Positions 6,161 through 13,744 of a stretch of 15,169 bases of DNA are shown here, piece after piece. Both the position numbers and the translations under genes were made by a program. Each line of letters begins with the position of its first letter. The first letter of the stretch is position 1. The notes under the pieces were generated by a model. It had not been told where the DNA came from and searched no databases. It worked only from the letters and a program-made list of their open reading frames with translations. Source of the stretch: Nitrospiria bacterium (GTDB taxonomy: Bacteria > Nitrospirota > Nitrospiria > JACQBZ01); NCBI GenBank assembly GCA_919901335.1, contig CAKKOZ010000151.1, forward strand, positions 1 through 15,169, given 5' to 3'.

Positions 6161-7150
6161 TTATAGCTGAACCCGGCTTCCGACCTCCTCGATCTCAAAT
6201 CCCATCTCCTCGATCATCCGCCAGGCCTCCTCCGGCTTCTGGCCCGGGGTCGTGAGGTAGCCGCCGACAAAAATCGAATCGCCGATCGTGAGCGCCTGGG
6301 CCTGGAGCGAGCGGAGATTGAACTCCCGACCGCCCGCGATCCGGATCTCGGTCTTCGGATGGACGAAGCGGAAAAGAGAGAGGACCTTGAGGCATCGGGC
6401 CGGCGACGGCGGCGACTGCGCGCCCAATGGCGTGCCCTCGGCGGGATGCAGAAAGTTGACCGGAATCGAATTCGGCTTGATCTCGCGGAGCGCAAAGGCC
6501 ATATCGATCAGGTCGTCATCCGACTCCCCCATTCCCACGATGCCGCCGGAGCAGAGCTCCAACCCGGCGGCGCGGGCATTCTTGAGCGTCTCGATCCGAT
6601 CGCGATAGGTGTGCGTCGTGCAGATCTCGGAATGGTACCGCTCGGACGTGTTCAGGTTGTGATTGACGCGGTCCACACCGGCTTCCTTCAGTGTCCTCGC
6701 ATCCTCCGGCGTCAAAAGTCCCAGCGAGCAGCAGAGCGAAAGCGGCGTCTCCTGCTTGATCGTCCGGACGGCCGACGCGATGGAGGCGATCTCTTTCGGG
6801 CGCGGCCCTCGTCCGGAGATCACGATGCAGTATCGGAACGCCTTGGCCGCCACGGCCCGCCGGGCCCCGTCCAAAATTTCCTCTTCTGAAAGCAGCGGGT
6901 ATTGATCAACGTCCGCCTTCGAGATCCGGGATTGAGAACAGTAATGGCAGTCCTCCTCGCACAGCCCGCTTTTGGCATTGATCAGCATATGGAGCTTGAC
7001 CCGGCGGCCCGAATTTGAAAACCGGACCTGCGAGGCGGCCTGGATGAGATCCGGCAATCGGTCATCGGGAGTGGAAAGAATCGTCCGCGCCTCTTCCCGC
7101 GTCGGACATTCTCCGCGCAAGGCCTTGTCGACCAACATTTGATAGATCAT
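6161..7150 (-). CDS. bioB: Biotin synthase BioB (radical SAM)
   Basis: This 329-residue enzyme inserts sulfur into dethiobiotin, the last step of biotin synthesis. The radical-SAM cluster motif is C64-EED-C68-HY-C71. Cysteines that fit the auxiliary [2Fe-2S] cluster lie at C108, C140 or C141 and C200, and the matching arginine is in IRIAGGRE. Other family blocks are VNHNLNTSERYHSEI and GGIVGMGE. The frame is open 91 codons further upstream, but that extension reads gpmI DNA in another phase and is not BioB-like. The ATG at 7150 makes an ATGA overlap with the gpmI stop, which fixes the start. The other biotin genes (bioF, bioA, bioD) are not adjacent, so BioB is solitary in a housekeeping operon. 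Confidence 0.96.
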   Translation of the reverse strand: MIYQMLVDKALRGECPTREEARTILSTPDDRLPDLIQAASQVRFSNSGRRVKLHMLINAKSGLCEEDCHYCSQSRISKADVDQYPLLSEEEILDGARRAVAAKAFRYCIVISGRGPRPKEIASIASAVRTIKQETPLSLCCSLGLLTPEDARTLKEAGVDRVNHNLNTSERYHSEICTTHTYRDRIETLKNARAAGLELCSGGIVGMGESDDDLIDMAFALREIKPNSIPVNFLHPAEGTPLGAQSPPSPARCLKVLSLFRFVHPKTEIRIAGGREFNLRSLQAQALTIGDSIFVGGYLTTPGQKPEEAWRMIEEMGFEIEEVGSRVQL

Positions 7151-8694
7151 CCATCCTCCTTCATCAACGATCTCCCTGTCATCTCCTCCGGCTGGGGGAG
7201 ACCGAGCAGCTTCAGCATGGTCGGCGCAATGTCGGCATGGATTCCATGATCCCGCAGACGGGGCTTCCGCTCGTCGATCAGAATCAGCGGCACCGGGTTC
7301 GTGGTATGCGCCGTGTGGGGATTCCCCTTCTCGTCCGCCATCTGCTCGAGATTTCCATGGTCTGCCGTGATGATCACCGTGCCGCCGGCCGCCTGCACCG
7401 CCGTCACGACGCGCCTCAGGCAATCATCAATTACGCCCACCGCCTTCACGGCCGCGGGCAGAATGCCGGTATGGCCGATCATGTCGGGGTTCGCATAATT
7501 CATGATGATGACATCGTACTGATTCGAGGTGATCCGGCCGATCACCTCATCGGTCACCTCCGGCGCGCTCATCTGCGGCTTCTGGTCGTAGGTCGCCACG
7601 TCTTTAGGCGAGGGAATCAGGAGCCGGTCCTCGCCGGGAAAAGCCTTCTCATCCCCGCCGTTGAAAAAATAGGTGACATGCGCGTATTTTTCGGTCTCGG
7701 CAATCCGGAACTGCCGCATCCCCTGCTCAGAGATGAGCTTTCCAAAAATCTGATCGAGCGAAGTCGGCGAAAACAAAACAGGAAGGCCGTTTTTCTCATC
7801 GTAGCGCGTCATGCTTACAAACCGGGACAGCTTCGGAACGGCCTTCCTCGAAAAGCCGGCGAAATCCGAGGCGGTCAGTGCCCGGGTGATCTCGCGGGCA
7901 CGGTCGGCGCGAAAGTTGTAAAACAGAACCGCGTCGCCGTCGGAAATATTACCGAGCGGCTTCTGACCCGAATCCACAATGACGGCCGGGAGCATGAATT
8001 CATCCGTCACGCCGGCCGCATAGCTCTCGCGGACCGCCTCGACCGCCGATGGGTGCCGGGCCCCGATGCCCAAGACCATCGCCTCATACGCCTTCTGGAC
8101 CCGCTCCCATCGATGGTCGCGGTCCATGGCGTAATAACGGCCCGCGACCGTGGCGATCCGGCCCAGATGAATCCGTTCAAGAAATTGTTCCAGCTGCGCG
8201 ACATATTCGATCCCGCTCTTGGGCGCCGTGTCCCGCCCGTCGAGGAAGACATGGATCGCGACGTTCTGTAAACCCCGGGCCTTGGCCCGTTCCAGGATCG
8301 CAAACAGATGGTTGATGTGGCTGTGGACGCCGCCATCGGAGAGCAGGCCCATCAGGTGCAGCGTTCCGCTTTGCGCCAAATGCAACAGGTTTAAAAACTC
8401 AGGATTCCGTGTGAACGCGCTTTCGCGAACCGCTTTATTGATCCTCGTAAAATCCTGATAGACGATCCGGCCGGCGCCGATGTTTAAATGGCCCACCTCG
8501 GAATTGCCCATCTGGCCCGCCGGAAGACCCACCGCTTCCCCCGCCACGTCCAGCTCGGTGTGCGGGTAGTTCTTAAGCAGGGACTCATAGAAGGCCGGGC
8601 GCGCCAGTGCAATCGCATTGGCCTCGCGCTTGGAGCTTAAGCCCCAGCCGTCCAGAATAATCAGCATGAAGGGTTTGGGTCGTGAGGAGGTCAC
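7147..8694 (-). CDS. gpmI: 2,3-bisphosphoglycerate-independent phosphoglycerate mutase
   Basis: This 515-residue two-domain, Mn-dependent enzyme interconverts 3- and 2-phosphoglycerate in glycolysis and gluconeogenesis. Seen motifs are LILDGWG-type ILDGWG at about 13-18, MGNSEVGHLNIG with the phosphorylated Ser65, VFLDGRDTAPKSG, MNYANPDMIGHTG, TADHGNLEQM and NPHTAHTTNPVP. Together they supply the expected metal ligands. The start is taken as the GTG at 8694. It has AGG about 9 nt upstream and keeps the short RPKPF strand that precedes the catalytic Asp, and it gives the usual family length. The longer frame (to 8868) enters the upstream gene, and the next internal ATG would remove part of the first strand. 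It starts 35 bp after the TPR gene and overlaps bioB by ATGA. Confidence 0.95.
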   Translation of the reverse strand: MTSSRPKPFMLIILDGWGLSSKREANAIALARPAFYESLLKNYPHTELDVAGEAVGLPAGQMGNSEVGHLNIGAGRIVYQDFTRINKAVRESAFTRNPEFLNLLHLAQSGTLHLMGLLSDGGVHSHINHLFAILERAKARGLQNVAIHVFLDGRDTAPKSGIEYVAQLEQFLERIHLGRIATVAGRYYAMDRDHRWERVQKAYEAMVLGIGARHPSAVEAVRESYAAGVTDEFMLPAVIVDSGQKPLGNISDGDAVLFYNFRADRAREITRALTASDFAGFSRKAVPKLSRFVSMTRYDEKNGLPVLFSPTSLDQIFGKLISEQGMRQFRIAETEKYAHVTYFFNGGDEKAFPGEDRLLIPSPKDVATYDQKPQMSAPEVTDEVIGRITSNQYDVIIMNYANPDMIGHTGILPAAVKAVGVIDDCLRRVVTAVQAAGGTVIITADHGNLEQMADEKGNPHTAHTTNPVPLILIDERKPRLRDHGIHADIAPTMLKLLGLPQPEEMTGRSLMKEDG

Positions 8695-8729
8695 GGAATC
8701 GCTGCCTTTCGAAAACCATTCCCGGCGCG

Positions 8730-10079
8730 CTAGGCCGGCTCCGCACTGGCCGCGATGCGGGAGGGGGTCCACTCCCCCATGATGGGAGAGGCCTCGAAGC
8801 TGTTCCAGCGGCCGCAACGGGGGCAGCGTCCGGACCATTGAGCGGCATGATAATCGCAGTGCGGACAATAATACGGGACCAGCACCCGCTTCTTAAGATT
8901 AAGCGCCTTTTTAAATTCATCGACCGCGGCCTCCGTATCCCCTTTCCGAAGATAGAGATTGCCGAGGAGCTTGTGGAGGTCCGGCATCTTCTCATCGCCG
9001 GGGTCCAGGGCGGTCAAGACCTCAAAAGCCTCGTCCACCATTTCGAGCCGGTAGTAGAGTTTCCCAAGATAAAACCGGAGCACCCGGTTTTCGGGATCCC
9101 GCTGGATGGCTTCCCGATACAGTTGAAGGATTTTGGCCGGCTGGTCCCGCTCCAGATAAAGATCCTCCAGCCGATGCAGCAGGATGACGTTGGAGGTCAG
9201 CTCCAGCGCCTTCTCCCATAACTCGCCGGCATCCTTGACCTTGCCCTCGTCCACCGAGATCTCGCCGAGGCCGATGTAGCCCGGGATGAAGTTGCGGTTC
9301 AGCTTGATCGCCCCGCGGAAATAACGCCGGGCGCGATCCCGCTCGCCCCGCTCGATCATGTGTCGGCCCATCTCATACTTGATGCCTTCCAGCCAGGCCT
9401 GCTCGTTCTTCAACTCATCCGGACGCAGCGACATGGGGAGAATTTTCTCCTGAACGTCATGGGCCTCCTCCCACCGGCCCAGCTTGACGAACAGATCCCG
9501 CAACTGGATCAGCACGGTCAGGCTGCCCCCTTCCAGCCGTCGCATCTCCTGAAGCAGCTGCACCGCCTCGTCCAGCCGTTTGGCCTCTTCCAGATCCTTG
9601 GCCAGCGCCAGGAGGATTTCCATGTTGTTCTCCTCCAGAGTCCGGGCCTTGCGGTGGAATCGGATCGCCTCGCTCACGTTGCCCTGCACGCGATAGAGGG
9701 TTCCCAGCTGGAGAAGGGCCGCGACGTGGTTCGGATTCAACAGAAGGATCTTTTGAAACAGCCCGACCGCATCCTCAAACCGCTTCGAGGCCTTGGCATT
9801 GATTGCCAGCCGCAGCAATTCCAAAACCCGGTCGTCCCGTTTTTTTATTTTCGCCTGACGCCAGCCGCGGAACAGATGCCGGACCTCGGCAAAACCGGCC
9901 GCGATGATCGCAAGCAGGCCGCCGAAAGCCGTGGACAGCAGGATCAGTGCGACGGTTGGAACATCCAGGAAAAATTCGGGAGAGAGACGGAGGGTCGTGT
10001 GACCGGGATTAAAATAGGCCAGCCATCCCACGCCGGCGGTCAAAAGGACAAAACCCAGACTTAAGACGATCAGACGCAT
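8730..10079 (-). CDS. Membrane-anchored TPR protein resembling a LapA-LapB fusion
   Basis: This 449-residue protein has three parts. Residues 1-80 hold two membrane segments (about 3-20 and 42-63) separated by a short NPGHTTLRLSPEFF loop and followed by a basic stretch. This is the layout of the LapA/DUF1049 domain. Residues from about 85 to 395 are a helical array of tetratricopeptide repeats. Residues 405-422 form a rubredoxin-like zinc knuckle, CPHC then CPRC, followed by GRWNSF, as at the C-terminus of E. coli LapB (YciM). LapB recruits LpxC to FtsH and so controls lipopolysaccharide synthesis. In E. coli lapA and lapB are adjacent genes, while here both parts lie in one frame. The gene starts 10 bp after rsfS with AAGG upstream of the ATG. 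The Lap assignment rests on domain order and not on close sequence identity. Confidence 0.85.
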   Translation of the reverse strand: MRLIVLSLGFVLLTAGVGWLAYFNPGHTTLRLSPEFFLDVPTVALILLSTAFGGLLAIIAAGFAEVRHLFRGWRQAKIKKRDDRVLELLRLAINAKASKRFEDAVGLFQKILLLNPNHVAALLQLGTLYRVQGNVSEAIRFHRKARTLEENNMEILLALAKDLEEAKRLDEAVQLLQEMRRLEGGSLTVLIQLRDLFVKLGRWEEAHDVQEKILPMSLRPDELKNEQAWLEGIKYEMGRHMIERGERDRARRYFRGAIKLNRNFIPGYIGLGEISVDEGKVKDAGELWEKALELTSNVILLHRLEDLYLERDQPAKILQLYREAIQRDPENRVLRFYLGKLYYRLEMVDEAFEVLTALDPGDEKMPDLHKLLGNLYLRKGDTEAAVDEFKKALNLKKRVLVPYYCPHCDYHAAQWSGRCPRCGRWNSFEASPIMGEWTPSRIAASAEPA

Positions 10080-10089
10080 ATCTCAACCT

Positions 10090-10536
10090 TTATTTACGCG
10101 CCGACTTCCTCCTCCGGACCACCGAGCCGAGCCGCTTCGCCGGTTGCGGCAGGCCGGGTGGAAGCGCGATCTTTGTATCCATTCGCACATCCGATGGCAG
10201 ATCCAACCGAGGCGCATCGCCCCACAATCGTTCAAGGGCATAAAACGACCGCACGTCGTCCTTGAAGATATGGACGATCAGATCGCTGTAATCCATCAAT
10301 ATCCAGCGGCCGGTTTCTTCACCTTCCGTGCTGAAGAGGCGACAACCGCGCTTCGAAAGCGTGTCTTCGATATGATCCCGAATGGCGCGAACCTGCCGTT
10401 GGGACTCGGCCGAGCAGATGATGAAATAATCCGCGACCGTCGTCAAACCGCCGACCTTGAACACGATCAGGTCGGAGGATTTTTTATCCAAAGCGGCCCG
10501 GGCCGCTACCAGGCTCTTCTCTTTCGAATCGACCGT
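10090..10536 (-). CDS. rsfS: Ribosome silencing factor RsfS (probable ACG start)
   Basis: RsfS (RsfA, YbeB/Iojap family) binds ribosomal protein L14 and blocks subunit joining in starvation. The core VADYFIICSAESQRQVRAIRDHIEDTL, then EGEETGRWILMDYSDLIVHIF and YALERLWGDAPRLDL, is unmistakable. The conserved first helix reads DSKEKSLVAARAALDKKSSDL, but there is no in-frame ATG, GTG or TTG ahead of it: the frame runs back to a TAA at 10641-10639 without one. The only canonical-type start, TTG at 10491, would delete most of that helix and has no ribosome site. An ACG at 10536 lies 5 nt after AGGAG and gives 148 residues, so I use it. If only standard starts are allowed, the gene is 10090-10491 (133 residues). 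It lies downstream of nadD, the common bacterial pairing. Confidence 0.85.
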   Translation of the reverse strand, partial: TVDSKEKSLVAARAALDKKSSDLIVFKVGGLTTVADYFIICSAESQRQVRAIRDHIEDTLSKRGCRLFSTEGEETGRWILMDYSDLIVHIFKDDVRSFYALERLWGDAPRLDLPSDVRMDTKIALPPGLPQPAKRLGSVVRRRKSARK

Positions 10537-10541
10537 TGAAG

Positions 10542-10546
10542 CTCCT
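10542..10546 (-). promoter_or_regulatory. Shine-Dalgarno pointing to the rsfS ACG codon
   Basis: The minus strand reads AGGAG followed by 5 nt and then ACG (10536-10534). The spacing is ideal for initiation at the ACG. No ATG, GTG or TTG in the rsfS frame lies at a suitable distance, so this site decides the proposed start. Confidence 0.55.
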
Positions 10547-10553
10547 ATTATCG

Positions 10554-10623
10554 TTGGGGGCCCGTGCGGTGCCGTGGCTCCTCCGATGCCCCCAAACCCC
10601 GCGCCTCTCGCGGCGGAGCCGCG
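10554..10623 (-). promoter_or_regulatory. Structured GC-rich leader between nadD and rsfS
   Basis: Three mutually exclusive or nested inverted repeats are visible. TTGGGGGC (10554-10561) pairs with GCCCCCAA (10588-10595). GGCTCC (10576-10581) pairs with GGAGCC (10615-10620), and the pairing extends on both sides. CGCGGC (10609-10614) pairs with GCCGCG (10618-10623) around a 3-nt loop. The region ends just before the rsfS ribosome site. No T-run follows on the minus strand, so it does not look like an intrinsic terminator. A translational switch or an mRNA-processing site is conceivable. Confidence 0.4.
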
Positions 10624-10656
10624 AACCGGCTTATTCTTTTACCGGACTATCTCTTT

Positions 10657-11349
10657 TCAGGATGACCGCGTCGCGCGTCTGTAAAGTCCGTGGTTCATTA
10701 TATAAGATTCGACAAGAGGAGGCAAGAGGTTTTTAAACCGTTTTCCCCCCGAGAGGTGGTCCCGGATCTGGGTCGCCGAAACGTCGTGGGCCGTAACGCG
10801 GATCAGGATGAGACGGGTGCCGGACGACAGGAGAATCTCAAGCCGGGAGCGACGGCCCGCATCCAGTTCGTTGAGCGATGCGGGATCCGTCCGGCTGAGA
10901 AAATCCAGGCGAAAGAGGTCCGAAAACCGGTAGCCGGGACGAGACACGACGACGATATGACACCGCGCCATCAGATCGTCCGGTGAGCGCCAGGAGTCGA
11001 ATTCCAGGAAGGCATCCAATCCCAGGATCAGGTAAAACTCGGTCCCTTTGGGGTAATTCCGCTCCAGGGCTTTGACGGTCTCGATCGTATAGGATTTCCC
11101 CCGGCGGGTGATCTCCAGGTCCGACGCCTCCATCCTCGCATGGCCCTGAACAGCCAGACGCGCCATGGCCAGACGATGCTTTGCCGGAAGAACCTTCCGA
11201 CCTTTTTTGTGCGGCGGACGCCCGGCCGGAATTAGAAGGACCCAGTCCAGACCGACCGTCTTTAAAACCTCCTCCGCGATCGCCAGATGGCCCTGGTGAA
11301 TCGGATTAAACGTCCCGCCGAAGATGCCGACGCGCAAAGCCTTTTTCAC
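10657..11349 (-). CDS. nadD: Nicotinate-nucleotide adenylyltransferase NadD
   Basis: This 230-residue nucleotidyltransferase makes nicotinic acid adenine dinucleotide from NaMN and ATP in NAD synthesis. The ATP-binding signature GGTFNPIHQGH spans residues 11-21. IPAGRPPHK is conserved after the first helix, and the C-terminal SATQIR at about 191-196 is the usual phosphate-binding ISSTxIR motif. The start is GTG at 11349, forming a GTGA overlap with the proA stop, so translation is probably coupled to proA. After the stop come about 120 bp of structured DNA before rsfS. Confidence 0.95.
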   Translation of the reverse strand: MKKALRVGIFGGTFNPIHQGHLAIAEEVLKTVGLDWVLLIPAGRPPHKKGRKVLPAKHRLAMARLAVQGHARMEASDLEITRRGKSYTIETVKALERNYPKGTEFYLILGLDAFLEFDSWRSPDDLMARCHIVVVSRPGYRFSDLFRLDFLSRTDPASLNELDAGRRSRLEILLSSGTRLILIRVTAHDVSATQIRDHLSGGKRFKNLLPPLVESYIMNHGLYRRATRSS

Positions 11350-12602
11350 TCCCTCAACTGCCCTTCGCCGAGCACGATGTACTTGGTCGTGGTGAGCTCT
11401 TCCAATCCCATCGGGCCGCGGGCATGGATCCGGCTGGTCGAGATGCCGATTTCGGCGCCCAGGCCGAACTGGTATCCGTCATTCAGACGCGTCGAGGCAT
11501 TCACGAAGACGGCACAGGCGTCCACTTCGTTCAAAAAACGCCGCGACCGGCCGTAATCCTGCGTGATGATCGCCTCGGAATGCTGCGAACCGTACCGGGC
11601 AATGTGTTCCATCGCCCCGTCCATATTTTTCACGACCTTCACGGAAAGGATCAGATCGAGATATTCCGTCGTCCAGTCCTCCTCGGAGGCTTCCCTGATT
11701 CCGGGAACGATCGCACGCGTTTTCGGACAGCCGCGGATCTCGACACCGGCCTTCTGAAATTTCAGGATCATTCTGGGCAGAAACGCGGGTGCGATCTTCT
11801 CATGGACCAGCAGTGTCTCCATCGCGTTACAGGTGCCCGGCCGCTGGACCTTGGCGTTGAAACAGATCGCAAGCGCCATCACGATGTCCGCGCCCTCATC
11901 CACATAGGTATGGCAGAGTCCCTTGTCATGCTTGATCACGGGAATTTTTGAGTTCTCCGTTACCATTTTCATCAGACCCTCCCCTCCGCGGGGAATGATC
12001 AGATCGATCAGCGTATCCAGCTTCAGCATCTCGATCACGGCAAGGCGGTCGGGGTTGTCCAGGAAGGCGACGCATCCTTCGGGCAGACCGGCCGCGGCGC
12101 CGGCGTCGGACAGAATCGTGACGAGGGCCGCGTTGGAATGGATCGCCTCGGAGCCGCCGCGGAGCACCACGGCGTTGCCGGCTTTAAGACACAGTCCGGC
12201 GGCATCGGCCGTGACGTTGGGCCGGGATTCGTACACGATCCCGATCACGCCGATCGGAACACGGACGCGTCCCACCTGTATCCCATTCGGACGTCGGACC
12301 ATTTTAATCACCTCGCCGACCGGATCCGGCAGCGCGGCCACTTCGCGGAGCCCGGCTGCCATTTCTTCGATCCGTTTGGGGGTGAGCGTAAGGCGGTCCG
12401 TCATGGTCTTGGAAAGCCCCCGGCGTTTGGCCTCCTCCAGATCTTTCGCGTTGGCCGAAAGGAGCGTCGGGGCCCGGGCGACCAGTTCATCGGCCATCTT
12501 GATCAACGCGGCATTTTTAACCGATGACGAAAGAACCGCCAGCTTCCGCGCGGCCGCCTTCGCTTTGGTTGCCTTCTCGGTTACATAGGTCTTGATGTCC
12601 AT
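11346..12602 (-). CDS. proA: Gamma-glutamyl phosphate reductase ProA
   Basis: This 418-residue NADPH-dependent reductase of the aldehyde dehydrogenase superfamily turns gamma-glutamyl phosphate into glutamate semialdehyde, the second step of proline synthesis. The catalytic cysteine is C258 in KVQRPGTCNAMETLLVH. Further family blocks are IGVIGIVYESRPNVTADAAG at about 117-136 and AVVLRGGSEAIHSN. The ATG at 12602 is chosen because GGGGAG lies just upstream and the resulting length equals the family norm (417 in E. coli). A GTG at 12617 overlaps the proB stop (GTGA) and is a possible alternative, adding five residues. It lies directly downstream of proB, with which its product acts in sequence. 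Confidence 0.95.
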   Translation of the reverse strand: MDIKTYVTEKATKAKAAARKLAVLSSSVKNAALIKMADELVARAPTLLSANAKDLEEAKRRGLSKTMTDRLTLTPKRIEEMAAGLREVAALPDPVGEVIKMVRRPNGIQVGRVRVPIGVIGIVYESRPNVTADAAGLCLKAGNAVVLRGGSEAIHSNAALVTILSDAGAAAGLPEGCVAFLDNPDRLAVIEMLKLDTLIDLIIPRGGEGLMKMVTENSKIPVIKHDKGLCHTYVDEGADIVMALAICFNAKVQRPGTCNAMETLLVHEKIAPAFLPRMILKFQKAGVEIRGCPKTRAIVPGIREASEEDWTTEYLDLILSVKVVKNMDGAMEHIARYGSQHSEAIITQDYGRSRRFLNEVDACAVFVNASTRLNDGYQFGLGAEIGISTSRIHARGPMGLEELTTTKYIVLGEGQLRE

Positions 12603-12613
12603 CGTCTCCCCGT

Positions 12614-13744
12614 TCACAATATCACAAGATTATCCCGATGAATGGCTTCATCATAATCCTTGGTTCCTAAAATCCCGGCGATCTCGCTCGTCTTGGCTCC
12701 CCGGATCTTGGCCAGATCATCGGAAGAGTAATTCACCAATCCCTTCGCCGCTTCGCGCCCATGCGGATCCATGCAGCTCACCGCATCACCGGCCTCAAAC
12801 CGGCCCTCCACACGGACGATCCCCGATGGAAGAAGGCTCTTCCCTTTCATCGCCAGTGCCTCCACGGCGCCGGCATCCAGCCACAACCGGCCCTGGGTCC
12901 GGCTGGTGAATGCGATCCACTGCTTCCGGCTGTTTCGCTTTCCGCTCTCCGGAAGAAACAGGGTCCCGACCGTATCCCCCTTTAAGATCTCGCTCAGCAC
13001 CCCGGCCCTTCGGCCGCCGGCCACGACGGTGGGCACCCCGTAGCCGGCCACCCTTCGCGCGGCCAGAACCTTGGAGCGCATGCCGCCGGTTCCTTCCGGA
13101 GTCGCGGTGTCTTTTGCGAGCCGTTCCGTCTCGGCGTTGATCCTGGCCACGACCGGGATGAGAACCGCATCGGGATGGCGGCGCGGATCATCCGTAAACA
13201 GCCCTTCCACGTCCGACAGAATCACCAGAAGCTGCGCATCGATCAGGTGCGTGACCAGTCCGGCCAGATTGTCGTTGTCCCCGAACCGGATCTCCTCCAC
13301 CACGACCGTGTCGTTTTCATTGACCACCGGAATCACATTGAGCGCCAGAAGGGTCGTCAGCGTGTTGCGCGAATTAAGGAACCGTTTCCGGTCGGCCAGG
13401 TCGTCCTGGGTGAGAAGGACCTGGGCCACCTTCAGACCCTGGGCCTCAAAGGCCTTCTCGTATGCCCAGATCAAGCGGCTCTGACCCACGGCGGCGGCCG
13501 CCTGTTTAACCGGAAGGTTTTTAGGCCGAAGCTTGATTCCAAGCTTTTCCAATCCGGAAAGGATCGCACCGGACGAGACGATCACGATTTCATACCCCTG
13601 CCGCTTCAGATCGGCCATCTCTTGAGCGAGGGCTTCCAGAAGCGCGTGGTTCAGGCCGTGATCCCGCGAGGCGATCAGGCTGCTGCCGATCTTCACCACG
13701 AGCCGTTTCACGCCGCAGAGATATTCGCTTCGTTGCGCGTCCAT
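12614..13744 (-). CDS. proB: Glutamate 5-kinase ProB
   Basis: This 376-residue kinase phosphorylates glutamate to gamma-glutamyl phosphate and is normally the proline-feedback-inhibited first step. The amino-acid-kinase domain shows VVKIGSSLI at about 16-24, VSSGAILSGLEKLG, PVVNENDTV, RFGDNDNLAG and ILSDVEGLFTDDP. The last 90 or so residues (from about 285) form a PUA domain, as in E. coli ProB. The frame is open 42 codons further upstream, but that stretch overlaps the end of obg. The ATG at 13744 shares a base with the obg stop (TAATG) and has GAGG about 7 nt upstream, which settles the start. Confidence 0.95.
   Translation of the reverse strand: MDAQRSEYLCGVKRLVVKIGSSLIASRDHGLNHALLEALAQEMADLKRQGYEIVIVSSGAILSGLEKLGIKLRPKNLPVKQAAAAVGQSRLIWAYEKAFEAQGLKVAQVLLTQDDLADRKRFLNSRNTLTTLLALNVIPVVNENDTVVVEEIRFGDNDNLAGLVTHLIDAQLLVILSDVEGLFTDDPRRHPDAVLIPVVARINAETERLAKDTATPEGTGGMRSKVLAARRVAGYGVPTVVAGGRRAGVLSEILKGDTVGTLFLPESGKRNSRKQWIAFTSRTQGRLWLDAGAVEALAMKGKSLLPSGIVRVEGRFEAGDAVSCMDPHGREAAKGLVNYSSDDLAKIRGAKTSEIAGILGTKDYDEAIHRDNLVIL

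Noticed and set aside
7151..7423. 91-codon N-terminal extension of the BioB frame
   Set aside because: It overlaps the 3' part of gpmI in another phase and has no BioB-like content. The ATGA start at 7150 is the natural one.
7237..8271. 344-codon plus-strand frame opposite gpmI
   Set aside because: The opposite strand encodes a complete GpmI with all catalytic motifs. This frame is rich in Arg/His and resembles no family.
10609..10623. GC hairpin after nadD as an intrinsic terminator
   Set aside because: No T-run follows on the minus strand and the downstream bases are GC-rich, so it does not fit a Rho-independent terminator.
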